Notes under the pieces: model-generated
Told to the model about the DNA's origin: nothing
Seen by the model: the letters and a program-made list of their open reading frames with translations, nothing else
Database searches by the model: none
Program-made: the position numbers and the translations under genes
In this document: in pieces, positions 31,001-40,391 of the stretch
Position numbering within the stretch: the first letter of the stretch is position 1
Layout of the letters: each line of letters starts with the position of its first letter
DNA from: Amyelois transitella
Taxonomy: Eukaryota; Arthropoda; Insecta; Lepidoptera; Pyralidae
Length of the DNA: 64,000 nt
Direction: 5' to 3'
Assembly (NCBI RefSeq): GCF_032362555.1
Contig: NC_083506.1
Location: 1,845,501-1,909,500, forward strand

Positions 31001-33004
31001 ATTTAAGTAGGTATATATTAGCAAAGTAATTTTTTTAAATTCCTTATCATAGTCAGAGTATCTTCTTTCAGGAGAACCCGTTCAAGCGCCGCATCTGTCA
31101 GGTGTTCTCCCACGATGGCAAGGGGAACCTCACCTTTGAAGACTTCCTCGATATGATGTCAGTGTTCAGTGAAGCTGCCCCGAGGGACATCAAGGCTTGG
31201 TAATTGACATACATATATAAAATCACGCCTCTTTCCCGGAGGGGTAGGCAGAGACTATATCTTTCCACTTGTCACGATCTCTGCATACTTCTTTCGCTTC
31301 ATCCACATTCAAAACTCTCTTCATGCAAGATCGGCGGTTTCGGGTACTCTTGACCTGATCTTTTGGCAGAACGTCCTTAATCCGTCCTCCATCTAAGTAC
31401 GTTCTAGACGAACGTCCATCCCACTCCTAATTTCCATCCACACTCTTCTTGTAAATTTGCTTATTCAACCTGCTTTCATTCATCTTCTTCACATGACCAA
31501 ACCATCTGAACATGCCCTTTTCTATTCCTGTTACTATATCTTCTTTCACATCACTACATATTTTCAATATTGAAGTATTCACGTTAGCTGTGACTAGAGT
31601 CTCTTCTTTTACCTCTCACTCACCTCACTTGAGAGGAAGCCGTGGTGTCAATTATTGACCATGTTTTGAATCGTATTGAAAAATACGAAGCAATTCCATC
31701 CTGACCTCCGCAATACTTGCGGGAGATACTTACCCATATACCTTACATTCATGGTATCTAAAGCTCTTGATAAATTTGCCTATTCCCTTAATCGCCTTCA
31801 CGACATCCATGGGTAAGAGATTTAAAGTACCGCAAACTACACAGCACGGCGTCTTTAATAAATTAATTTCCGGTTACGTTCGCTGCTATCTAAGGTGTGG
31901 CTTGAAGGACGGTCGTTAGACCAGCATAATGATTGCCATGAATTATGGTATCGATCTGTTGTCTTAGTGGTGGCGATTCCTATCCATTTTACACCTTCAG
32001 TTTTCTGCTATGACTGGCTTTAGTGAACAAGTAACTGAGAAATGCTTCAAACAGTTTATCCCCAGGAAAAGAAGCAAGGCGCAGAGGATACAACTGCGGG
32101 GCTAGCATGAAACGCGTGAAGACTTTTTTAACGCGCAACTATCGCTGTCCCGTTTCATGTCATAAGAAAAAGCGAACCAGCGATAGTTTATCGTGCAACA
32201 AATACGTCGTCGCGTGTGGTATGCCAGCCCTACTGGGAACAGGCCAAGATGAGACAAGAATGGTAGTTTAGTGTAGGTAGAAAGGGGGAATTAGGGGAAT
32301 AACTGTAACGTCGTAAAATAAACAAAAGATTAAAAAATTCTCGCTATCATTAGGTATTTCAACGTACCTACCTGCGTAAAAAAAATTACTTTACATTTAA
32401 CCCAATTCACCGATTTAGAGCTAGCTTATAAATAATGTGTGGTTCCCGGCACCAACACAAAAAAGAATAGGACCACTCCAGCTCTTTTCCATGGATGTCG
32501 TAAAAGGCGACTAAGGGATAGGCTTACAAACTTGGGATTCTTTTTTAGGCGTTGGGTTAGCAACCTGTCACTGTTTGAATCTCAATTCTATCATTAAGCC
32601 AAATAGCTGAACGTGGCCATTCAGCCTTTTTAAGACTGTTGGCTCTGTCTACCCCGCAAGGGATATAGACGTGACCATATGTATGTATGTATGTATGTTA
32701 TAAATAATTATATAAAAAATAATACATGAACATTGGTCTTTCAAAATCTTCATTATACCTCTCTAGGTACGCCTTCCGTATCTACGATCTAGACAACGAC
32801 ATGTACATTGGCCGAGAGGACCTCCTTGAGGCGACGAGGCTCCTCACCAAAGATGAACTGCATCCCCAAGAGAGAGAGGAAATTGTTGCCAGTGTTCTGG
32901 ACGAGGCGGACGTGGACGGCGACGGGAAGCTGTCATTTATGGACTTCGAACATGTAGTGGTGCGAGCCCCGGATTTTTTATCAACATTTCATATAAGAGT
33001 GTAA
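28011..33004 (+). CDS. Cib2: Calcium and integrin-binding protein 2-like (189 aa, five exons)
   Basis: A small EF-hand switch protein that in animals binds Ca2+/Mg2+ and partner membrane proteins such as integrin tails and mechanotransduction subunits. Exons: 28011-28061, 28721-28755 (only 35 nt), 30263-30380, 31072-31199 and 32767-33004, all GT-AG with phases that close at 570 nt. The protein starts MGNK, an N-myristoylation signal; this sets the start although an in-frame ATG exists at 27852. Family marks: [14 protein letters not shown] across exons 1-2, ENPFK.RI, GNLTF.DFLDM, WYAFRIYD and the C-terminal [11 protein letters not shown] shared with vertebrate CIB2. EF3 loop 118-129 (D118, D120, D122, D129) and EF4 loop 159-170 (D159, D161, D163, D170) end in Asp rather than Glu, as known for CIB proteins. 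Length matches CIB2 (187 aa in human). Confidence 0.93.
28867..29113 (+). repeat. RTE-tailed short repeat in CIB2 intron 2
   Basis: gtgccatgtggttgccggca to gatatacatatgtatg with TGTA tail. A minus-strand tail fragment is at 29577-29640. Confidence 0.85.
30713..30914 (+). repeat. tRNA-derived SINE, internally deleted
   Basis: Head tgacgatctctgtggcgcag, then directly ggccagggcatgatgag: the stretch holding the B box is missing. The body and tail are normal. It lies in CIB2 intron 3. Confidence 0.8.
31207..31575 (-). repeat. RTE-like LINE 3' end, 8 bp from a CIB2 splice donor
   Basis: Antisense copy of the LINE C-terminal end (complement encodes FGHMKKMNE-, QVKSTRNR- and [10 protein letters not shown]-like pieces) with its TGTA tail at 31207. 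CIB2 exon 4 ends at 31199, so the insertion begins within the intron's first ten bases, leaving the donor gtaatt intact. Confidence 0.8.
32097..32232. mobile_element. MITE, second copy
   Basis: ggggctagcatgaaacgcgt at the left and the complement of cgtgtggtatgccagccc at the right, with inner blocks gctgtcccgtttca and agcgatag, match the copy at 23771. It lies in CIB2 intron 4. Confidence 0.75.
32436..32698 (+). repeat. RTE-tailed short repeat, full length, in CIB2 intron 4
   Basis: From tgtgtggttcccggcaccaa to a TGTA tail ending 68 bp before exon 5. The family's blocks are nearly unchanged, so it is a young copy. Confidence 0.9.
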
Positions 33005-33021
33005 TGATTTGATGGGATTAA

Positions 33022-33027
33022 AATAAA
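33022..33027 (+). promoter_or_regulatory. Polyadenylation signal of the CIB2-like gene
   Basis: AATAAA lies 18 nt after the stop codon, followed by a T-rich stretch, implying a very short 3' UTR. Confidence 0.65.
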
Positions 33028-33067
33028 TGTTTGGCAAATTCATGTTGTATTTTTTTTATTTAATTTT

Positions 33068-33245
33068 AGAATTCCCTCTTTCCCATGAATGTCGTAAAAG
33101 TTCAGATGCAAGCTGCCATGTTGGTCTGGGAGCGAAGAAAACAATTGCGTCGGCTTATCTTCGCGCGCAGAATGTCAATCAAGGTAATGTCTTATAAACT
33201 TGGGATTCTGCTGCGATGGGCTAGCAATATGACACTATTTGAATC
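33068..33245 (+). repeat. RTE-tailed short repeat interrupted by ~85 bp
   Basis: tttcccatgaatgtcgtaaa is followed by about 85 bp of unrelated sequence (ttcagatgcaagctgccatg...) before ttataaacttgggattctgc resumes the repeat. The tail is missing. Confidence 0.6.
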
Positions 33246-33249
33246 ACAA

Positions 33250-34590
33250 TTCCCTCATTTTTAGCTATGCAGCTTCAAACCGTTTCTATACCACTGCTTA
33301 TGTTTATGTAATAGAGAAAATTCCGTTCCCGAAAAAGTATATTTATTACTACATATTTGTTACTATGAATAACGTCCGAGAAATCTATAGTAGAATTATA
33401 GCTCAATCTAAATTTTCTATTCACATACAAACGGGGTTCTATTCTCAATTAAGTCGCTTGCAGCGGCGGTAATCGCTCGCCGTAAACTCCATCAGCCCTC
33501 GTCAATCACGTGACAATACCGCAATAGCCTATTATCCGCTCGCCTATGACAAAATCCTATTGACAATTTGCTTTGTATCACCTTTTGACCCAAAATAAGT
33601 GTGCAGATAATGGTAGACTCTAAAAAGTCAGTTAGAAAACTCTTTGATAATTAAGTTACATATTAGCTAACGCTGAATTTAAGACATATTTCTTTGGAGG
33701 TTTAGGAGTTGACGAGTTCGCAATAAAGTAGGAACTTACCTAGTTAAGATAAAAATTTTTGAAAAAAAAAAACATTTCTTTTCTCATCACACCGGTTTGC
33801 TGATGAAGAAATTAGAAGGCAAATTGAATCTTTGTAAAAATACGGGTAATCTTCACTTGCGATATAATTAATGGTAGAAAATTCCAAAGATACTATAATT
33901 ATTTAAGATAAATTTCATACATTTGAATTAATATTACTTAATTAATACTTATACTTATTATTAATATTACACTTGATAATAAATAATTCAATTTTGTGAA
34001 ATATTAATTTATAATTCAATTTTACGAAAATTTTCATAAATAATTATCACTCACATTTTGTCTGTGCCAGTGCTGCCATCTTGTAAGCGATAGCAAAATA
34101 TAGTTAGTTATTTTTTCTAGTTAACGCCATCTTTTGAACAAAGGCAAAACCATAAAGTAACATTCAGCACAAGCTACAATGTAATATTAAAATATTAATT
34201 CAAACTTTATAGGCAAGGAGATTTTAGACTTAATATCTTGTTTATGAGATATTTTTAATTGAGCTGGTTTTGTTTTGGAAATATAGCGATCGGTAGATTA
34301 GGTATCTAAATCGAAATCGAGGAAATATTGAATTTGTAAAAGGAAACATTTTCTAAACTGCACGTGTTCTCTATGACAGAAAAGTCTACTTTGTCTATAG
34401 TAAATTAAAGTAGATCTGCCATCGCTTTTGTAGTTCGCGTTTTTAGCTTTACCATGGCTAAAATGCTGTTTTAATCTGCAAGACGTGCCTCTATATTTAC
34501 TGTAAACACGTGCAGTGAAAAGACAATTAGATATTTTATACGATTTTATGGTTACTTGCTCTAATTTGACAAATTGCGCTAGACCGCATA
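33250..34590. other. Spacer upstream of Ubc13
   Basis: AT-rich, no recognised gene or repeat. The immediate upstream region of the ubiquitin-conjugating enzyme gene has a TATTTAAA just before the ATG, but too close to the start codon to be a normal TATA box. Confidence 0.4.
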
Positions 34591-34596
34591 TTTAAA

Positions 34597-35052
34597 ATGG
34601 CAGCCCTACCACGTAGAATAATCAAAGAGACACAGCGACTGATGCAGGAACCAGTGCCAGGAATAAGTGCGGTGCCCAGCGAAACCAATGCACGCTATTT
34701 TCACGTTATCGTCACCGGCCCAGAGGACTCGCCCTTCGAAGGAGGACTATTTAAATTAGAATTATTTCTACCAGAAGATTACCCTATGTCAGCGCCTAAG
34801 GTTAGGTTTATAACGAAAATATACCATCCGAATATAGATCGGCTCGGCAGAATTTGTTTGGATATCCTGAAAGATAAATGGAGTCCGGCATTGCAGATCC
34901 GCACAGTGCTTCTGTCGATTCAGGCATTACTATCGGCCCCGAACCCGGACGATCCCTTAGCCAACGACGTGGCTGAACTGTGGAAGGTGAACGAAAGCGA
35001 AGCTATTCGAAATGCGAAGGAGTGGACGCGGAGATATGCTATGGACAACTGA
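34597..35052 (+). CDS. ben: Ubiquitin-conjugating enzyme E2 N (Ubc13/bendless), 151 aa
   Basis: The E2 that pairs with Uev1/Mms2 to build K63-linked ubiquitin chains in NF-kB/IMD-type signalling and DNA-damage tolerance, acting in cytosol and nucleus. The whole protein is one UBC fold: start [18 protein letters not shown] motif (H77-P78-N79), catalytic C87 in [20 protein letters not shown], and the long conserved [20 protein letters not shown] segment. It ends YAMDN. Length is that of the family (152 aa in human). The coding region is intronless here. I see no A-tract or flanking duplication that would mark a retrocopy, and the frame is fully conserved, so I take it as functional. The symbol ben is by fly orthology. 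Confidence 0.95.
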   Translation: MAALPRRIIKETQRLMQEPVPGISAVPSETNARYFHVIVTGPEDSPFEGGLFKLELFLPEDYPMSAPKVRFITKIYHPNIDRLGRICLDILKDKWSPALQIRTVLLSIQALLSAPNPDDPLANDVAELWKVNESEAIRNAKEWTRRYAMDN

Positions 35053-35187
35053 GCTCGTGCCGCCCGCACACACATCAGTGCCTCCCCTACGCGCGCGAAA
35101 CGAGGTGCGACATGAAACTAACAGAAATATCATGGATTTAAGAGTGCAAGTTATGTTACACACCCTACTTGTGAAGAGACAATTGCA

Positions 35188-35193
35188 AATAAA
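35188..35193 (+). promoter_or_regulatory. Candidate polyadenylation signal of Ubc13
   Basis: AATAAA 136 nt after the stop codon, followed by T-rich sequence. Bases 35200-35845 hold no recognised feature. Confidence 0.5.
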
Positions 35194-35848
35194 TTTTTAT
35201 CATGGATGGGCATCGTTGCAGCATGCCGGTCAGCGCTGCTGCCCCCGTCCGCTCAGGTTAACCCTTGCATTTCTCTGTTGTAGCCTTGCCCGTGGAACCA
35301 GAGTTCCACATCCCCACTGATAGTTGTTTACATTCACGTCTAGCTTCTTTACAATATTAGGTATGCATATTTTTTTACTATCATTAAAATAGTGAATATA
35401 ATAAATATCTGAAGACAAATGTATATATTTCATGGTTACAAATTTGGTTAATTTTATACAAAGGATAATGTGTATTGTCACAAAGTTAGTCATTTGTATG
35501 TCTTACAAAGAACACCTTGAAATGCGAAATAAGCTTAATTATATCAGTTTGCTGATCTCTAGAGATACTGAATAATTTTTTTCTATTAGTATGTGAAGTT
35601 TTAGGTATATTGTTTTCACAGTATAAGCAACACCAATATAATTTGTCTATGGATCTTTTGTGTATTTACGTCTTGTATAAAAGTTATCATTAAAATGTAT
35701 TTATGTAAATTTAATTTGGCTTTGTGCAGAAATGAAAATACATAATAATATACAAAAACCAATCAATATTTTATTTATATATCTGTAGATGTGTTTATGT
35801 AATGCAGAGAACCTTCATCCTCTCCATCTTAAGAACGTGCATAATAAT

Positions 35849-36231
35849 ACATACATACATACATAAAATCACGCCTCTTTCCCGGAGGGGTAGGCAGAGA
35901 CTACCTCTTTCCACTTGCTACGATCTCTGCATACTTCTTTCGCTTCGTCCACATTCATAACTCTCTTCATACAAGCTCGGCGGTTTCGGGTACTTTTGAC
36001 CTGACCCTTTACCAGGACGTCCTTAATTTGATCAAGATACGTTCGTCTAGGTCTTCCCACTCCGACCTTTCCCTCCACACTCTCCTTGTATATCTGTTTA
36101 GTCAACCTGCTTTCATTCATCCTCTCCACATGACCGAACCATCTTAACATACCCTTTTCTATTCCTGTAACTACATCTTCTTTCACATCACAACATTCCC
36201 TTATCACGCTGTTCCTTATCCTGTCACTCAA
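35849..36231 (-). mobile_element. RTE-like LINE, C-terminal ORF end and TGTA tail
   Basis: The minus strand is open for 120 codons (36231-35869). It encodes the closing part of a lepidopteran RTE-type endonuclease-reverse transcriptase: [63 protein letters not shown] and [14 protein letters not shown]. The tail continues cgtgattttatgtatg with TGTA repeats. It is 5'-truncated, with no catalytic domain. It is the best copy for reading the 3' end of this family. Confidence 0.85.
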
Positions 36232-36337
36232 TAATAATAGGTAGGTATGTATTAAGTATTATTAATTATTAATTATATTAACAGCTTCGAGTTTATCTGC
36301 CGTTAACTGTACAAATAGCCACAACCATACGGTTCAG

Positions 36338-36458
36338 ACATACATACATCTAATCACGTCTATATCCCTTGCGGGGTAGACAGAGCCAACAGTCTTGAAA
36401 AGACTGATCGGCCACGTTCATCTTTTTGGCTTGATGATAGAATTGAGATTCAAATAGT
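36338..36458 (-). repeat. RTE-tailed short repeat, 3' half
   Basis: acatacatctaatcacgtct to gatagaattgagattcaaat in reverse orientation, adjoining the THAP element. Confidence 0.8.
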
Positions 36459-36482
36459 TAATAATAATTCAAATAATAAGTA

Positions 36483-37364
36483 AATAGGCTATTTGACAAA
36501 GTTCTAAAAATTATCTTAGGGTATTTATTTGTTTATAAGGAGCCCTACAAAAATACTTTTCTGCCTTTATTACAGCTATTTTATTAAAAAATCGAAAAAG
36601 AAAATGAAATATTCAAATATGCCGCCAAAACGCGACTTTTAGCAATATGGCGGCCATGGCATGCAGTGACGTAAATTTCGTGTAAATATCATACAAAGCT
36701 TGTTGGTGTTTCGAAAAGTTTTGATTTTCTCTTGTTTTATTTAACTTGTGCCACGTCATATGTGTGAAAATTATTAAAATGAGTTCCTATAAATGTTGTG
36801 CAGTGCCTCAATGCACTAATACAACAATAAAATCTCCTACGAAACTGTTTTTTTCTATGCCGATGGATTTGAATATTCGCAAGAAGTGGTTTCAGATCAT
36901 GATTTAAGATCAGTGGTTACCAAGATATACTTACATTGATGTTTTCACATTACTCAGTACGGCAGCATAGAAATCTGGATTGTCTTTGAAGAAGACGCCA
37001 ACCATTATTGCGTCCACTTTTGGTAGGTTTCGACTGTCAGCTTTCGCGGAATTGGTTTCCAATATTAAATACCTATGTTATCTAAGCAATCCTGAGCGAT
37101 CAAACACTTATAAAATCTTGAAAAATAATAGCGAACACTAAGGAACGGTACGAGCCACAGTCTGTTTATGGATAATTTACGTCATAATAGAAATAGCCAA
37201 TCACGTTCGTTTTTAGTCACGTGACAGCTGCATATAAAAACCTAATTTTCTAAGACGGATTTTGTTAAAATAATGCAATATTTTTATCTCGCGTTATGAC
37301 AAATCGCTCCAAAAAAATAATATTAAGACTGATGACATAAAATATTACAGTCAAATAGCCTATT
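36483..37364. mobile_element. Short DNA transposon with THAP fragment
   Basis: Perfect 15-bp terminal inverted repeats (aataggctatttgac at 36483 and its complement ending at 37364) enclose 882 bp. Inside, on the plus strand, is a short frame with the beginning of a THAP zinc finger. THAP domains form the DNA-binding part of P-element-type transposases, so this is probably a non-autonomous, internally deleted member of that group. No clear target duplication. Confidence 0.65.
36779..36907 (+). pseudogene. THAP-domain fragment (42 codons)
   Basis: MSSYKCCAVPQC, then KLFFSMPMDLNIRKKWFQIM, matches the first half of a THAP zinc finger (C-x(n)-C, FFS.P.D...R.KW). The frame ends at a TAA before the distal Cys-x2-His pair, so no complete zinc site is formed. 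Either a splice donor is lost or the element is deleted here. Confidence 0.65.
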
Positions 37365-39067
37365 ACAGTTCAGACGTCACGTTTAATTTCCATTATCCAT
37401 CTTTTGTTCAACATGCAGACACCCTTTGTGGTGTCGTTGACTGTAAACAAAGAGTCGAACCGAATATTTATCTTTATCTGACCGATAAAATATATTGATG
37501 TCCGAAGATTATTACTGGTGCATTTTCTTCTTTACGACCGCATAGCCTTTGTTCCATCACCAACGTTAAAATATATTTTAAACAAAAAAAGAGAGATGGA
37601 CTACAAAAAAAAAACTTACTTAGGTTCAAGCATCTTAGTTTTTTTTTGTAGTAGGAACTCTGATGAGGGTAATCAGATTTTTTATCTCATTTTGGAATTA
37701 GATATTACACGGGAGTCTCGTTTGGACATCGGACGAAGACGGTCGTGCCGAACACAATAGATCCCATCACATCTGTTGACCACTCGCACCGCCTAAACGT
37801 CACCCGGGCCGAGCCTCATACAATAAGTTTAGTCGCGAAATTAAGAGACTTTTTTAGTTTTAGATTCCTTAAACCATACATAGTGCAAATTGTGTCGTGT
37901 TTTCAAGTGTTTTGTGTTGGTGCAGCGCAACAATTGCGATATTTATATGTGCTCGTGCTGCAGAAAACCCGGTGAGATCGTTTCTATATACTTTAACACC
38001 TGCGGTACCAGAGCTCCCAAGAAAGAAAACTATGATAGGAATACGTCATTTTAACCCAAACAGAACAGTCCCTACATTCAATTATTTATAACTAATAAAA
38101 TTAAAAGTAAATACCAATTCTGCTAACAATTTGTCAACAATCTATGGCAAGCTCAATTCTGTGTAAAAGTTAAATGACACAAATCAAGTAAACAACACAA
38201 TAGGGCCTAAGAAACTTCAAACATTTAAACACATCGAGATCAATCCAATAACAACCCCAACTACATTTTTAACTATAACAACAAATAACATCATTAAATT
38301 CACGTAGGTTTTCTTTAACAACCACTAACACCCCAGTATCGTAGCTCCCGCTATTATTATCAAAAAAGGTAAACACCTCAAAGCCAATTAATATACCTAC
38401 CAAACCATATGAACCAGCTAATGTAAGTAATTCATATATGTTAACAAAATTAAGGAACCTCAATCACCAGACTTAATAAACCTTGTCCATGTAACAATTA
38501 TTCTATCTTCAGAATACACAAAAACTCTAAAAAAGAGAAAAACCTAAACAGGGCCATCCGTAATAAATAAATAAAACCATCGGCGTCAATGACAGCGCAA
38601 CACAATAAAAAAATCCTCCTTCAAAACTTTCTTGAAAGTCAATGCCGAACATGTGCGAGCATTGCGCAATAAACAAAAATTTTAAAAAGAAATAACAAAA
38701 AGAGGGACCCTAAAGAAACAACAATTTTAATGAATCCGACAATAAAAGCCAAAGAACGCACATCTGGCCAAAACAAATTACCAACCTAAAAAACAAAACC
38801 CTGCAAATACACATACTAAACCATAAACCATTATAATACTTAATAATGAACCATTCTCTCCACAGCCATTCTAGATATTAAGTTCTTTTTACAGCTAAAA
38901 ATACATTGCAAGAACAAACACAAAAATCATATCGATAAAGGAAATAATGCGAGATGGCAACTGCATATACAGAGCAATCACTCAAAAGTAAAGCTCACCA
39001 AATAAATGACTTATTAGGCCTAAAATTCGATCACCGTGCGATTCGTCGAGACCTTGCAAAATATACG

Positions 39068-39365
39068 TGTAGAGACAATGTAAGTGGGACTGTTATGTGT
39101 CAGCGATTTTGTATGAGAGCGACGAATGAATGGCGTGTGGTCAGTTACTGCGCACTGGTCCTCACGCGTATACGTATTGTTTAGTTATTGAAAATTAATT
39201 CATTAATAAAAGTAAAATTTAATTATATAGAACAATTTATTATTGAAGATCAGTGGCGGTGCTCCCAGTAGATTAGGACCCTCACACTATAACAAAATAG
39301 GCACTCAAGAATATTTTAAATTAAACAAATTATTTAATTTTTACATATTTAGTAGGAGCCTATAA
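39068..39365 (+). repeat. 5' LTR of CsRn1-type element
   Basis: About 298 bp, starting tgtagagacaatgtaag and ending in agcctataa. Nearly identical to the 3' LTR at 44397-44696, so the insertion is young. The sequence just after it, tggtgaccccga, fits a primer-binding site for tRNA-Trp, the primer known for the CsRn1 clade. Confidence 0.85.
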
Positions 39366-39527
39366 TTGGTGACCCCGATTTTCCTAGTGTTTCATTTTAA
39401 AAAAATAGTGTGAGAGTTGTTAAGTGTCTACTGGAATAGATATAAGTGCATAGTGTTATTTGCGATAAATAGAGACACTAGTGATAAACAGTTGACAATT
39501 TAGTGAAGAGTTTTGGACTAATTAATA

Positions 39528-40391
39528 ATGAACAAGGACTTAAGTGCTGGAGCCCCGCTACAAGGATCGTCAAAAATGGCACAAGGTACGTCTAATACGG
39601 ATTTAGCTGCTATCGCTCTTCAAGCCCGATTACCGGATTTTTGGGCTGAAATGCCACGTTTATGGTTCGCGCAGATTGAGAGTATCCTTTTGCCTCAAAA
39701 GCAAAGTGATGGAGCCAATTTTGATGTAGTGGTAGCAAAATTGAATCGAGATGCATTGCAACAAGTTAGTGATATTGTATTGTCGCCACCTGAAGCTAAT
39801 AAATTTAAGGCCATTAAAGAACGTTTATTACAAGTTTATGAAGAAAGTGCGGAACGTCAGTTTCAAAAATTAGTTGGCGAGATGGAATTGGGAATGCAAA
39901 AACCTTCTCAATTATTGCGGCGTATGCGTGAATTAGGACAAAAAGCGCAAGTTTCCGACCATACATTGCATAATTTATGGATTGCTCGTCTGCCATCATC
40001 CGTGAGAGCTGTACTCACAGTAAGTCAGGATCAAACATTGGATAATTTAGCGAAGATTGCTGACAAAATAATGGAAAGTGTACGCAGTTCTGATATCGCA
40101 GAAATCAACAATACATCTTCAGGGAGTACCCAGTTTCCTGTTAATGATCTGTTGACTAAGATGCATAAATTACACCTGGAAGTAGCATCCTTGCGTGAAG
40201 AGGTGAGTCAACATCGCCGATCATCATATCGAGGACGACAAAATTTTAGAAACAGATCGAGGTCAAAGTCCAGGACTCCTAATGATCCTAATTGGTTATG
40301 CAAATGGCATTATCGTTTTAGGAATAGAGCGAGGAAATGTGAGCAACCCTGTGCATGGAAAACTCCAACGGAAAAAAATACGGAAAACTAA
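39528..40391 (+). CDS. gag of CsRn1-like LTR element (287 aa)
   Basis: Capsid-like protein: LPDFWAEMPRLWFAQIES and the following helical region are the retrotransposon gag capsid segment; an Arg-rich patch lies near residues 228-250. The C-terminal zinc knuckle is of Cys-His-Cys-Cys type (C..WH.....A..C..PC), which is the hallmark of CsRn1-clade gag. It overlaps the start of pol in a different frame, as the family commonly does. Confidence 0.85.
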   Translation: MNKDLSAGAPLQGSSKMAQGTSNTDLAAIALQARLPDFWAEMPRLWFAQIESILLPQKQSDGANFDVVVAKLNRDALQQVSDIVLSPPEANKFKAIKERLLQVYEESAERQFQKLVGEMELGMQKPSQLLRRMRELGQKAQVSDHTLHNLWIARLPSSVRAVLTVSQDQTLDNLAKIADKIMESVRSSDIAEINNTSSGSTQFPVNDLLTKMHKLHLEVASLREEVSQHRRSSYRGRQNFRNRSRSKSRTPNDPNWLCKWHYRFRNRARKCEQPCAWKTPTEKNTEN

